From NCBI GenBank assembly GCA_903859205.1, contig CAIOLM010000032.1, positions 1-64,000 of the forward strand: 64,000 nucleotides of DNA, written 5' to 3'. A model generated the notes under the pieces. It did no database searches. It had not been told where the DNA came from and worked only from the letters and a program-made list of their open reading frames with translations. Of this stretch, positions 1 through 8,832 are shown piece after piece (the stretch's first letter is position 1; each line of letters opens with the position of its first letter). The DNA comes from an uncultured Microbacteriaceae bacterium. GTDB taxonomy: Bacteria > Actinomycetota > Actinomycetes > Actinomycetales > Microbacteriaceae. The translations under genes were made by a program, and so were the position numbers.

Positions 1-60
1 CTCATCTTCTCGCTGCCTAAAGAACTGCGCCCGAGCCGACAGAGCTGAGTTCGCCGAGCC

Positions 61-516
61 CTACGCCTGGCTCTTGCTGAACTCGATGATCGCGTTCATA
101 ATCGCAGAGTCGCTCACCAGCAGGCCAAAGAGGGCGATGAAGGTCAGCGTCGATGAAATTGCCGCGCCGACGAGCGGAACCCAGAACGAACTCTTTCGCG
201 CAGACATGCGCTTGAACGCCCACCACGTGATGAGGCCGAAGTTCGCGCCCTGCAGGGTGAGCAAGATGGAGCCCACGGTCGCGGTGGCCGCGGTGGATTC
301 GAACGTCAGAATCGGAAACTTGGCGTCGGTGGCGTGAAGCTGGGTCAACACCTGATTGACCAGAGTGCCGGGGCTCACGTAGAGCCCCAGGTTGTTGAAA
401 ATGTTGACAACGCCAAAAACCAGCAACCCGATGGTTACCACCAGATTGAACAGCCCAAATTGCGAGAGCGTTCGAGGCGTCTGGCCCTCGGGTTGCTGGT
501 TTTCGTCAGTTGACAC
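61..516 (-). CDS. Small integral membrane protein, DUF6264-like
   Basis: This 151-residue protein has about three hydrophobic helices, roughly at residues 21-42, 75-98 and 111-135, and a short polar N-terminus. It has no catalytic motif. Its shape resembles the DUF6264-type membrane proteins of Microbacteriaceae, but that assignment is from memory. The start is a GTG. The gene lies 12 bases downstream of the aldolase gene on the same strand, so it is probably cotranscribed with it. Function unknown. Confidence 0.7.
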   Translation of the reverse strand: MSTDENQQPEGQTPRTLSQFGLFNLVVTIGLLVFGVVNIFNNLGLYVSPGTLVNQVLTQLHATDAKFPILTFESTAATATVGSILLTLQGANFGLITWWAFKRMSARKSSFWVPLVGAAISSTLTFIALFGLLVSDSAIMNAIIEFSKSQA

Positions 517-528
517 GTGGAACTCGGT

Positions 529-1554
529 TTACTTTCCCGAGTGGCCGGCAGAGCCCAGCTGCTGCGTCGCCTGGATGACACGAGCGGCCATCGCGGTCTC
601 AGCAATCTTGCCCCAAGCGCGGGGGTCGTAGATCTTCTTGTTGCCGACTTCGCCGTCGACCTTGAGAACGCCGTCGTAGTTCTTGAACATGGTGTCGGCG
701 ATGGAACGGGTGAACGCGTACTGGGTGTCGGTGTCGACGTTCATCTTGATGACACCGTTGGCCACGGCCTCGGCGATTTCTGCGTCGGTCGAGCCTGAGC
801 CACCGTGGAAGACCAAGTCGAACGGCTTGGAACCGGTGCCGAACTTGGCGGCCACTGCATCCTGAAGCTCCTTGAGAAGTTCGGGGCGCAGGCGCACGTT
901 GCCGGGCTTGTAGACGCCGTGTACGTTTCCGAAGGTCATCGCGGCCATGTAGCGGCCGTTCTCGCCGAGGCCCAGAGCCTCGACGGTTGCGATTGCGTCT
1001 TCGACGGTGGTGTACAGGTTGTCGTTGATATCGTGGCTAACGCCGTCTTCTTCGCCGCCGACAACACCAATCTCGACCTCGAGGATGGCGTTGATGGCCT
1101 TGGTGCGCTTGATCATGTCAGCGGCAATCTCAAGGTTCTCCTTGAGGGGCACGGCCGAGCCGTCCCACATGTGCGACTGGAAGATGGGGTTGCGACCGGC
1201 CTTGACCTCTTCTTCGCTGGCTGCGATGAGCGGCATGACGAAGTCGTCGAGGGCGTTCTTGGGGCAGTGGTCGGTGTGCAGGGCAACCGTGATGGGGTAC
1301 GACTTGGCGACCTCGTGGGCGAACTTGGCGAAAGCCAGTGCACCGGTTGCGCGAGCCTTGACGGTGTGGCCGGCGAAATAATCAGCGCCACCCGTGGTCA
1401 CCTGAATGATGCCGTCGGATCCAGCCTCGGTCAGCCCTTGAAGAACTGCGTTGAGGGTCTGCGAGCTTGAAACGTTGAATGCGGGGTAAGCGAAACCCTT
1501 GGCCTTGGCCGTGTCGAGCATTGCAGCGTACTGTTCCGGTGTTGCGATGGGCAT
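529..1554 (-). CDS. fbaA: Class II fructose-bisphosphate aldolase
   Basis: The enzyme cleaves fructose 1,6-bisphosphate to dihydroxyacetone phosphate and glyceraldehyde 3-phosphate in glycolysis, and runs in reverse in gluconeogenesis; it is zinc dependent and cytosolic. The 341-residue length is normal for class II. The zinc/catalytic HTDHC motif is at residues 93-97. Further metal-ligand histidines fit VHG near 212 and FHGGSGS near 250, and the phosphate-binding NVDTDTQ follows near 272. The ATG start has a GGAGA ribosome site 7 bases upstream. It lies divergently next to glpX, so the opposing steps of the FBP cycle are neighbours. Confidence 0.97.
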   Translation of the reverse strand: MPIATPEQYAAMLDTAKAKGFAYPAFNVSSSQTLNAVLQGLTEAGSDGIIQVTTGGADYFAGHTVKARATGALAFAKFAHEVAKSYPITVALHTDHCPKNALDDFVMPLIAASEEEVKAGRNPIFQSHMWDGSAVPLKENLEIAADMIKRTKAINAILEVEIGVVGGEEDGVSHDINDNLYTTVEDAIATVEALGLGENGRYMAAMTFGNVHGVYKPGNVRLRPELLKELQDAVAAKFGTGSKPFDLVFHGGSGSTDAEIAEAVANGVIKMNVDTDTQYAFTRSIADTMFKNYDGVLKVDGEVGNKKIYDPRAWGKIAETAMAARVIQATQQLGSAGHSGK

Positions 1555-1634
1555 TTAGTCTCCAAGAATTGCCGTCTCAATGGTCGTTCATGCGAAACCG
1601 ACCGTCTCAAGTCTACTCAGGGCAGGGGCCTCGG

Positions 1635-1640
1635 TAGGCT
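1635..1640 (+). promoter_or_regulatory. -10 box of a leaderless glpX transcript
   Basis: TAGGCT lies exactly six bases before the GTG start of glpX. Transcription would therefore start at or within a base of the start codon, giving an mRNA without a Shine-Dalgarno leader. No clear ribosome site is present. Confidence 0.65.
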
Positions 1641-1646
1641 GGGGGT

Positions 1647-2633
1647 GTGACTTCGACTAACACCGGCGCCATCCGCCTGAATCCTGACCGCAACCTCGCT
1701 ATGGAGCTCGTTCGGGCCACCGAAGCAGCTGCCATTCGTGCCTACCCGTTCATCGGTAAGGGCGACAAAAACGCCGCCGACGGCGCAGCAGTGGATGCGA
1801 TGCGCGAGTTCCTCGGAACCGTTGACTTCAGCGGAACCATCGTCATCGGTGAGGGCGAAAAAGACAACGCTCCCATGCTCTTCAACGGCGAGGTCGTCGG
1901 TACCGGCCGCGGCCCAGCGTGTGACATCGCCGTTGACCCCATTGATGGCACGAGCCTCACGGGCGCTGGTCGCCAGAACGCCCTTTCGGTCATCGCGGTT
2001 TCTGACCGGGGCACCATGCTCGATGCCTCGAGCGTTTTTTACATGAACAAGATTGTCGCCGGCGTCGAGGGTGTGGGCGTGCTCGACATTCGCCAGTCGA
2101 TCGGTGACAACATCCGTGCTTTGGCCAAGGCCAAGGGCAAGCCCGTCGGTGAAATGTCAATCGCCGTTCTCGACCGCCCCCGCCACGAGGGCCTCATCGA
2201 CGAGATTCGCTCCACGGGGGCGGGAACCCGACTTCTGCTCGACGGCGACGTTGCCGGCGGCATCAACGCTGCTCGCTACGAATCGCGCATCGACATGTGC
2301 GTCGGCATTGGCGGAAGCCCCGAGGGAATCGTGACCGCCTGTGCCATCAAGGCTCTCGGCGGTTTCATCCAGACCACCCTGGCGCCCAAAGACGAGGCCG
2401 AGGCCGCGCGCGGCATCGCCGCAGGACTCAAAATGGACTATGTCTACACCGCAGATGAGCTGGTCAGCAGCGACAACACGTTCTTCGTGGCGACAGGTGT
2501 GACCGACGGTGCTCTCGTCGAGGGCGTTCGCCGCAAGGGCCCGATTATTCGCACCGACAGCATCATTCTGCGCGGCAAGTCAGGCACCATCCGTCGCGTG
2601 CAGGCGGATTACCTCGCTGAGCGCTGGATCTAG
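1647..2633 (+). CDS. glpX: Class II fructose-1,6-bisphosphatase (GlpX)
   Basis: This gluconeogenic phosphatase hydrolyses fructose 1,6-bisphosphate to fructose 6-phosphate. It is the usual FBPase type in actinobacteria. The protein has 328 residues. The metal- and substrate-binding motifs of the lithium-sensitive phosphatase fold are present: GEGEKD at residues 68-73 and DPIDGTS at 97-103. The GTG start is chosen because the conserved N-terminus (RNLAMELVRATEAAA) begins soon after it and a -10 box is positioned for leaderless initiation there. Confidence 0.97.
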   Translation: MTSTNTGAIRLNPDRNLAMELVRATEAAAIRAYPFIGKGDKNAADGAAVDAMREFLGTVDFSGTIVIGEGEKDNAPMLFNGEVVGTGRGPACDIAVDPIDGTSLTGAGRQNALSVIAVSDRGTMLDASSVFYMNKIVAGVEGVGVLDIRQSIGDNIRALAKAKGKPVGEMSIAVLDRPRHEGLIDEIRSTGAGTRLLLDGDVAGGINAARYESRIDMCVGIGGSPEGIVTACAIKALGGFIQTTLAPKDEAEAARGIAAGLKMDYVYTADELVSSDNTFFVATGVTDGALVEGVRRKGPIIRTDSIILRGKSGTIRRVQADYLAERWI

Positions 2634-2656
2634 CCTTCGCTGTCTGAGGCTACTTC

Positions 2657-2662
2657 TAGGCT
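2657..2662 (+). promoter_or_regulatory. -10 box of a leaderless transcript (hypothetical gene at 2669)
   Basis: TAGGCT is six bases before the ATG at 2669, and there is no ribosome site in between. Confidence 0.6.
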
Positions 2663-2668
2663 CGCGTT

Positions 2669-3280
2669 ATGAGCCAGACACCTCACTTTGTGGATGCTTT
2701 AGACGAGCAGTCCGTGGCAACTCTGTCGACGATGATCGGCAAAGAGTGGGGAGGCTTTTACGCCATAAAGGTGCCTGTGGCGCCAACGCACTTCACGGCG
2801 TGGGAAAGAATCGGTTTGCAACTGGTTGATGAGTGTGTGCGAATCAACACTGAGTTCTTGGATCTCCCGCTCTACGAAGACTTCGACGAAGACGTTGGTC
2901 ACCTCAGCGTGGACACCGCCAAGTCTTGGAGATCTAGAAAGAAAGACGTCACCCTTCACAAAATCTTTGCGGGGGAGGTTATTGGTGAAATAAAAGTTGC
3001 CCGGGTAGACGTTCGTTATTTTGTTCGTGAATTCACCATGTGGACATTGTCGACCGTATGGGGTGTGGTGTTCACTCTCGATTCGGGGGTAATCGCGATT
3101 GTAAAAGACACGTACCAAGGTATTTGGCTGAGAGCTCTCATCGCGGATTCACTCGAAAACCTTGATGTCCATTTAGCCACTATGGAGTGGACCCAAGAAA
3201 ATCTCGAGGCAGAAGCCGTGGGGGAAAAGTTTGAAGCAGAACTTTCGTTTATCTCGGTTCAAGATTTTATGGGCGACTAG
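2669..3280 (+). CDS. Hypothetical 203-residue protein
   Basis: I do not recognise this protein. It is soluble and acidic, has no signal peptide or membrane segment, and carries many aromatic residues (WGGFY, FTMWTLSTVWGVVF). Its base composition is visibly poorer in G+C than its neighbours, with runs such as gaaataaaag and gttattttg, which could mean recent acquisition. Its stop codon overlaps the stop of the convergent MFS gene through a shared CTAG at 3277-3280. It is probably real because it is long, has a well-placed promoter and shows no competing frame. Confidence 0.7.
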   Translation: MSQTPHFVDALDEQSVATLSTMIGKEWGGFYAIKVPVAPTHFTAWERIGLQLVDECVRINTEFLDLPLYEDFDEDVGHLSVDTAKSWRSRKKDVTLHKIFAGEVIGEIKVARVDVRYFVREFTMWTLSTVWGVVFTLDSGVIAIVKDTYQGIWLRALIADSLENLDVHLATMEWTQENLEAEAVGEKFEAELSFISVQDFMGD

Positions 3281-4500
3281 CCGACCTCGTCTTCGACGAA
3301 CTTGCCTCGGCCCAAGATGGGCGCGAGGAACACCAGCGGAATCACGCAGATGATCATGAAGATGAGCACGGCGTTCCACGAGCCCGTCCACTCGTGGATG
3401 AGCCCCACGCCGAATGGCCCGATGATTGCGATTGCATAGGCGACGACCTGCACAAAGCCTGACAGCTGCATCGATGCTTCGGTCGATTTGGTGCGCAGGT
3501 TAATGAGCACGAGCGTCAACGGGAAGATGATCGGCCCCGCCGAGATGAACACGAGCCACAGCCAGGGCAGGGTCGGCACGAGCAGCAGGCCAACATAGCC
3601 GGTGAGGAACAGGGCGACCGAAACATATAGAAAGAGGTCGGTGCGTTTGACCTTGGATGCCAAGATTGGTGTCACCAGGCTGACGGGCAGGCCGATTCCA
3701 CCAAAGGTGGCCAACATGACTCCGGCTTCACCGGGGGTGACGCCGGATGTGCCCATGACCAGCAGCGGCAGCCAGGCAAAGACCACGTAACCATTGATGC
3801 TGGAGATTGCCAGCATGAAGGCGAGCGCCATAGCGGTGGGCGATTTGTGCAGCTTGAGCGTTGACTTGGCCACGACGATGACCGGGTCGTTCGGGTTGGC
3901 GCGACCCTTCATCTGACGCAGCTCGAGCAGCCAGGGGATGAGCGCAATCACGGTGAAGCTCGCCCAGACGATGAAGCCGTTACGCCATCCGATGGTATCG
4001 CTCATGGGATGCGCGAACAGCGGTGCTAGCCCCGAGCTCACGGCCAGCAGTCCGACGTAGAGCGTGGTCACCAGACCGATGCGGTCGGGAAAGTACTTCT
4101 TAACTGCCGGGGGCAACAGCACGTTGCCCATGCCTGTACCGATCAGTCCGACGGCGGTTGCCGCAGCGAGCGTGCCCCACTCGGGTGCAATTGCGCGCAC
4201 CACGTGACCGAAAATAATCAGCGAGATGGCAAGCACGAGACCCCACTCGATGCCGATCTTGCGACCCAGTCGCGGAGTGATGAACGACGCTACGGCGAAG
4301 CCGGCGGGCGCGAGGGCTCCGAGAACGGCGATAGCCATGTCGGGCAGGGGAAAGCTCTTGGCAATGAGCGGGAAAATCGGCGATGCCGCACCGGTCAGAA
4401 TGCGCAGGTTGAGGGCAACCAGCAGGATGCCCACCAGCGCCAGCGCTCTACCCGACCACAGCGCCCGCGGGGTCAGTTGCACGGCAGCGGGGGAGGACAC
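3277..4500 (-). CDS. MFS permease, CynX/NimT type
   Basis: This is a 407-residue major facilitator superfamily protein with about 12 predicted membrane helices in two bundles. The first helix carries the ALNLRILTGAASPI pattern typical of the CynX/NimT (cyanate, 2-nitroimidazole) branch. The substrate cannot be told from sequence. The GTG start lies 32 bases downstream of rmuC on the same strand, so the two are probably one operon. The stop overlaps the convergent hypothetical gene. Confidence 0.88.
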   Translation of the reverse strand: MSSPAAVQLTPRALWSGRALALVGILLVALNLRILTGAASPIFPLIAKSFPLPDMAIAVLGALAPAGFAVASFITPRLGRKIGIEWGLVLAISLIIFGHVVRAIAPEWGTLAAATAVGLIGTGMGNVLLPPAVKKYFPDRIGLVTTLYVGLLAVSSGLAPLFAHPMSDTIGWRNGFIVWASFTVIALIPWLLELRQMKGRANPNDPVIVVAKSTLKLHKSPTAMALAFMLAISSINGYVVFAWLPLLVMGTSGVTPGEAGVMLATFGGIGLPVSLVTPILASKVKRTDLFLYVSVALFLTGYVGLLLVPTLPWLWLVFISAGPIIFPLTLVLINLRTKSTEASMQLSGFVQVVAYAIAIIGPFGVGLIHEWTGSWNAVLIFMIICVIPLVFLAPILGRGKFVEDEVG

Positions 4501-4532
4501 TTCTTCATCTTGCCTTGCCCGGCGCGACCGAC

Positions 4533-5726
4533 CTATTCTTCGCCGGCCGTGAGTTCCTTCTTGCGGAAGCCCTCGGTGGAGCTCGAGATGGCAGGAACCT
4601 CCGAGATGGTGTCAGCCATGTCGAGCTTGGGGAACTCGGCCGCGGTAGTCAGCAGGTTTCGCTCGAGTGACTTGGCAAACGCGTTGTACGAGCTCACCGT
4701 CTTGTCGAGGTGCTTGCGCAGGTCATCGGCGTGACCGGCCACAACACCGATTCGCTTGTACAACTCTTGACCGAGCTTGATAATCTCGGCGACCTTCTCG
4801 GTAGCCATCTCTTGGTTCCAGGCAAACGCAACCGTCTTGAGCACGGCGAACAAGTTCACCGGTGAAGCCAGAGCGACCTTCTTAGAGAAGGCGTCTTCGA
4901 GCAGGGCGGGGTCGAGTTCGAGCGCAGCCGAGAGCAGGGATTCACTCGGCACGAAGGCGACGACGAACTCCGAGGTGTTCTCGAAGCCCTCCCAGTAGCT
5001 CTTGCGGGTGAGGTCTTCAACATGCTTGCGCAGGGCTTTGACGTGCTCGCCCATGAGGCGCTCACGCTTGGCGAGTTCGTCGCCGGTCGCGTTGACCGGT
5101 ATTTGGCTTGCCTCAAGGTAGGCAGTAAACGGCACCTTGGCGTCGATGATGATGGTGCGGCCGCCGGGCAGGCGAATGATCATGTCGGGTCGAATGCCAC
5201 CGGCATCGGTGGATGAAGATTCTTGCGTATAGAAATCCACGTAGTTCAACAGACCCGAGACTTCAACGATGCGACGCAGCTGAGCCTCACCCCACTTGCC
5301 CTTGTAGTTGTTGGAGCGCAGGGCCTGAGACAGAGCATCTGTGGTGGCACGAAGTTCGTCGCCGGCTTTGCGGCTGTCAACGAGTTGTTGCGAAATCAGA
5401 CCGTGCTGCTCTTTCTGCTGGTTCTCCATTTCGTTGACCTTGCGGGTCATCTGGTCGAGGACTGCCTTGATGGGCGTAAGTTCGGCCACAATCTTGGCGT
5501 CACGCTCTTGTTGCTCGACGAGTTCACGGTTGCGCGCGTTCGCCTCTTCGATCTGACGCGAGCGTTCGTCGGCTGTGGCTTGAGCGGCGGCGGTAGCGGC
5601 TTGAGCGGCTGCGAGAATTGCGGCATCGCCACCGGGGCTGGCCTTGCGTGACCCAATCAGCCAACCAACGAGGGCGCCCACGGCGAGACCGATAATGAGC
5701 GCGAGAATGAGCCAGAGTGCATCCAT
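4533..5726 (-). CDS. rmuC: DNA recombination protein RmuC
   Basis: RmuC limits recombination between inverted repeats. The 397-residue protein has an N-terminal membrane helix (residues about 4-26, ending GWLIGSRKA), a long Ala/Glu/Gln-rich coiled coil (about 35-125) and the RmuC nuclease-like core, including NNYKGKWGE, the IIIDAKVPF segment and FVPSE. This order is the family's usual architecture. It is the first gene of a likely two-gene unit with the downstream MFS permease. Confidence 0.93.
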   Translation of the reverse strand: MDALWLILALIIGLAVGALVGWLIGSRKASPGGDAAILAAAQAATAAAQATADERSRQIEEANARNRELVEQQERDAKIVAELTPIKAVLDQMTRKVNEMENQQKEQHGLISQQLVDSRKAGDELRATTDALSQALRSNNYKGKWGEAQLRRIVEVSGLLNYVDFYTQESSSTDAGGIRPDMIIRLPGGRTIIIDAKVPFTAYLEASQIPVNATGDELAKRERLMGEHVKALRKHVEDLTRKSYWEGFENTSEFVVAFVPSESLLSAALELDPALLEDAFSKKVALASPVNLFAVLKTVAFAWNQEMATEKVAEIIKLGQELYKRIGVVAGHADDLRKHLDKTVSSYNAFAKSLERNLLTTAAEFPKLDMADTISEVPAISSSTEGFRKKELTAGEE

Positions 5727-5775
5727 ACGGTTAGTGTGTCAGTAGGTAGTGACAGTCAAGAGAAAGCGCGCCACG

Positions 5776-7269
5776 ATGAGCACGTCTGCGGTTCCACACT
5801 GGATAAACGGTCACCCGACACCGGGTGCTTCCGGTCGGACAGCCCCCGTCTATGACCCCGCACTGGGAGTCGAGACCAAGCGGGTCGCGCTCGCGAACGA
5901 AGCCGAGATTGAAGCTGCCATCGCCTCGGCGCACGCTGCCTACCCCGAGTGGCGCGATGCCTCGCTGGCCAAGCGCACCGCAGTCATCTTCAACTTCCGC
6001 GAGATTCTCAATGCCCGCAAGGGTGAGCTCGCTGAAATCATCACCAGCGAGCACGGCAAGGTCGTATCGGATGCCCTCGGCGAGATTTCTCGCGGACAAG
6101 AGGTTGTTGAGTTCGCCTGCGGTCTCAACCAGATGCTCAAGGGTGACTTCACCGAGAACGCATCCACCGGCGTTGATGTTTACTCGATTCGTCAGCCGCT
6201 CGGCGTTGTCGGAATCATCAGCCCGTTCAACTTTCCGGCGATGGTGCCGCTGTGGTTCATCCCGGTTGCGCTCGCCGCGGGTAACTCGGTTGTGCTCAAG
6301 CCCAGTGAAAAAGACCCGAGTGCCGCCATCTGGATGGCAGAAGCGCTCAAAGAGGCCGGTTTGCCCGACGGTGTCTTCACCGTCCTGCAAGGTGACAAGC
6401 TCGCCGTTGATGGGCTGCTGACTCACCCTCACGTGAAGGCAATCTCGTTCGTTGGCTCGACGCCCATCGCTCAGTACGTTTACGAAACCGGAACCAAGCA
6501 CGGCAAGCGAGTGCAGGCTCTCGGTGGCGCCAAGAACCACATGCTCGTTCTGCCTGATGCCGACCTCGACCTGGTCGCTGATTCCGCGGTCAACGCAGGT
6601 TTCGGTTCGGCCGGCGAGCGTTGCATGGCCATCTCGGTCGTCGTTGCAGTTGAGCCGGTGGCAGACGCACTCATCGCCAAGGTCGTTGAGCGCATGGCAA
6701 CCCTCAAAATTGGTGACGGCCGTCGCAACTGCGACATGGGTCCGCTGGTTACGCGCGAGCACCGCGACAAGGTTGCGGGCTACATCGAACTTGCCGACAC
6801 TGACGGGGCCACGATTGTCGTCGACGGTCGCGGAATCAACGTTGACGGTGACGCCAACGGTTTCTGGCTTGGCCCGACTCTGATTGACAACGTTCCGACG
6901 ACCAGCCGGGTCTACACCGAAGAGATCTTTGGTCCGGTGCTTTCAGTCGTGCGCGTGCCCTCGTATGAAGCCGGCGTCAAGCTTATTAACGACGGCGCAT
7001 TCGGCAACGGAACCGCCATCTTTACCAACGACGGTGGTGCAGCGCGTCGCTTCCAGAACGAGATTGAGGTCGGCATGGTCGGCATCAACGTGCCGATTCC
7101 CGTGCCGGTCGCGTATTACTCGTTCGGTGGCTTCAAGTCATCGATCTTCGGTGACACCAAGGCTTACGGCGCCGAGGGCGTTCACTTCTTCACGCGCAGC
7201 AAGACCATGACCTCACGTTGGCTCGACCCGAGCCACGGTGGCATCAACCTCGGATTCCCGCAGAACTAG
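5776..7269 (+). CDS. mmsA: CoA-acylating methylmalonate-semialdehyde dehydrogenase
   Basis: This aldehyde dehydrogenase family enzyme would convert methylmalonate or malonate semialdehyde plus CoA and NAD to propionyl- or acetyl-CoA, in valine and inositol breakdown. It has 497 residues from the ATG at 5776. The catalytic cysteine is C283 in GSAGERC, and the SPFNFPAMVPLW segment is typical of MmsA. The usual glutamate of hydrolytic ALDHs is replaced in the LGGAKNH segment, as expected for an enzyme whose acyl intermediate is attacked by CoA. An in-frame GTG nine codons upstream would add a Lys/Arg-rich tail not expected for the family. No other valine or inositol genes lie beside it. Confidence 0.93.
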   Translation: MSTSAVPHWINGHPTPGASGRTAPVYDPALGVETKRVALANEAEIEAAIASAHAAYPEWRDASLAKRTAVIFNFREILNARKGELAEIITSEHGKVVSDALGEISRGQEVVEFACGLNQMLKGDFTENASTGVDVYSIRQPLGVVGIISPFNFPAMVPLWFIPVALAAGNSVVLKPSEKDPSAAIWMAEALKEAGLPDGVFTVLQGDKLAVDGLLTHPHVKAISFVGSTPIAQYVYETGTKHGKRVQALGGAKNHMLVLPDADLDLVADSAVNAGFGSAGERCMAISVVVAVEPVADALIAKVVERMATLKIGDGRRNCDMGPLVTREHRDKVAGYIELADTDGATIVVDGRGINVDGDANGFWLGPTLIDNVPTTSRVYTEEIFGPVLSVVRVPSYEAGVKLINDGAFGNGTAIFTNDGGAARRFQNEIEVGMVGINVPIPVPVAYYSFGGFKSSIFGDTKAYGAEGVHFFTRSKTMTSRWLDPSHGGINLGFPQN

Positions 7270-7271
7270 TC

Positions 7272-7598
7272 ATGGCTCATCCCGCTGACGAAACCGAGGT
7301 GCTTTACTGCGCCACGATCGTCGTGATGAGCGCCGTCAACAAACTGGATGCCCTGGCCATCGTCGCGCTCGCCGTCGACTCGCTCGTTGAGGGGCAGCTG
7401 ACCCAGCGCCCTTGGATACCCCTGGCCGAGAACGCTTGGGTTGAAATCGAGATCCCCAAGTTCGGCGAACCGCCACCCCTGGCAATTGATGTCTACAGCG
7501 CGCTGAGCGACCAGCACGCCAAGCTCACCGCGCTGACGCTCATCGCCACCCTTGAGGCCAACACTGCGTGGAAAGCCCGCCCCGACTTCGAGGTTTAA
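7272..7598 (+). CDS. Hypothetical 108-residue protein
   Basis: A small soluble alpha/beta protein of no family I recognise; it contains a segment like ALAIVALAVDSLVEGQ. The ATG at 7272 begins one base after the mmsA stop codon, so it is likely translated from the mmsA message. Coding is supported by the lack of a competing frame and the tight spacing. Function unknown. Confidence 0.6.
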   Translation: MAHPADETEVLYCATIVVMSAVNKLDALAIVALAVDSLVEGQLTQRPWIPLAENAWVEIEIPKFGEPPPLAIDVYSALSDQHAKLTALTLIATLEANTAWKARPDFEV

Positions 7599-7607
7599 TT
7601 CGCCCGG

Positions 7608-7613
7608 TAGGCT
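7608..7613 (+). promoter_or_regulatory. -10 box before ychF
   Basis: TAGGCT is eight bases before the GTG start of ychF. This suggests a leaderless or nearly leaderless transcript. Confidence 0.5.
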
Positions 7614-7621
7614 TGACCCTC

Positions 7622-8695
7622 GTGGCTCTTACTATCGGAATCGTCGGCTTGCCCAATGTTGGCAAGTCCACTCTCTTTAATGCACTGACCAAGAATCAGG
7701 TTCTCGCAGCGAACTATCCGTTCGCCACGATTGAGCCGAATGTCGGTGTCGTCAACCTTCCCGACCCCCGCCTGCAGACCCTGGCAGACATCTTCTCAAG
7801 CGAGCGCCTGCTGCCCGCCCCTGTCTCGTTCGTCGACATCGCCGGCATCGTCCGCGGTGCGAGCGAGGGGGAGGGTCTTGGCAACAAGTTCCTCGCCAAC
7901 ATCCGTGAAGCTGACGCCATTGCACAGGTGGTTCGCGGATTTGCTGACTCTGACGTGGTTCACGTCGATGGTGCCGTGAACCCCGCCAGTGACCTCGAGA
8001 CCATCAATACGGAGCTGATCCTCGCCGACCTCGAAACGCTCGACAAGGCAATCACGCGCCTCGAGAAAGAGGTCAAGGGCAAGAAGGCCGAGCCGATTGC
8101 GCTCGAGACTGCCCTCGAAGCCCAGAAGATTCTTAACGAGGGCACGCTGCTCTCGATGTCGAAGCTCGACCTCGCTCCCATCAAAGAGCTGGGCCTCATG
8201 ACCGCCAAACCCTGCATCTTCGTGTTCAACGTTGACGAGGCAGTGCTCACGGATGCTGCCAAGCGCGCCGAGCTCGAGGCCCTCGTTTCTCCCGCCAAGG
8301 CTGTGCTGCTCGACGCCAAGCTCGAGAGCGAACTCATCGACCTCGACGAGGCCGACGCCAAAGAGCTCCTCGCATCGACCGGCCAAGACGAGTCTGGCCT
8401 CGACCAGCTCGCCCGCATCGGATTCGACACCCTCGGTCTGCAGACCTACCTCACCGCCGGCCCCAAAGAAGCACGCGCTTGGACGATTGGTAAGGGCTGG
8501 AAGGCCCCGCAGGCCGCCGGCGTGATTCACACTGACTTCGAAAAGGGTTTCATCAAGGCCGAGGTCATCTCGTTCGACGATCTCGTCGAAACCGGTTCGG
8601 TTGCCGAGGCTCGCGCCAAGGGCAAGGCTCGCATGGAGGGCAAGGACTACGTCATGCAAGACGGCGACGTGGTCGAGTTCCGCTTCAACGTCTAG
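7622..8695 (+). CDS. ychF: Ribosome-binding ATPase YchF (Obg family)
   Basis: YchF/OLA1 proteins are Obg-like P-loop NTPases that prefer ATP, bind ribosomes and are linked to oxidative stress control. The 357-residue protein has GLPNVGKST (residues 9-17), the switch II segment [12 protein letters not shown], the NxxE-like specificity segment FVFNVDE and the C-terminal TGS-like domain with [14 protein letters not shown]. The GTG start at 7622 is chosen because the conserved N-terminus ([11 protein letters not shown]) starts there. Longer in-frame starts would run into the upstream gene. Confidence 0.96.
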   Translation: MALTIGIVGLPNVGKSTLFNALTKNQVLAANYPFATIEPNVGVVNLPDPRLQTLADIFSSERLLPAPVSFVDIAGIVRGASEGEGLGNKFLANIREADAIAQVVRGFADSDVVHVDGAVNPASDLETINTELILADLETLDKAITRLEKEVKGKKAEPIALETALEAQKILNEGTLLSMSKLDLAPIKELGLMTAKPCIFVFNVDEAVLTDAAKRAELEALVSPAKAVLLDAKLESELIDLDEADAKELLASTGQDESGLDQLARIGFDTLGLQTYLTAGPKEARAWTIGKGWKAPQAAGVIHTDFEKGFIKAEVISFDDLVETGSVAEARAKGKARMEGKDYVMQDGDVVEFRFNV

Positions 8696-8709
8696 CTAGC
8701 GATCTCATC

Positions 8710-8731
8710 GAGCGGCGGGGAACGTCCGCTC
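8710..8731 (+). terminator. Weak hairpin after ychF
   Basis: GAGCGG and CCGCTC form a six-base-pair stem with a ten-base loop just after the ychF stop. It has no T-tract, so it is a weak terminator candidate only. Confidence 0.25.
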
Positions 8732-8750
8732 TGTGAACGCTGAGCAGCTG

Positions 8751-8785
8751 TGTACGTCACTTGCCCTAGTGGCGACGTGAGTACA
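8751..8785 (+). promoter_or_regulatory. Inverted repeat and -10 region upstream of the first monooxygenase
   Basis: TGTACGTCAC and GTGAGTACA form an imperfect inverted repeat centred about 65 bases before the monooxygenase start. A TATATT -10 candidate follows at 8790-8795. The repeat sits where a regulator could block or recruit polymerase. The nearby IclR protein is a plausible binder, by inference. Confidence 0.4.
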
Positions 8786-8832
8786 GGGTTATATTCAAGG
8801 TCTAGCCACGATTTTGAACGAGGTGTGAATCA

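Noticed and set aside
805-1470. Open frame of 221 residues opposite the aldolase gene
   Set aside because: Antisense shadow of fbaA with repetitive Gly/Val/Asp composition and no motif.
5731-6762. Minus-strand open frame of 343 residues opposite mmsA
   Set aside because: Composition is that of an antisense shadow; mmsA has all its family motifs on the plus strand.
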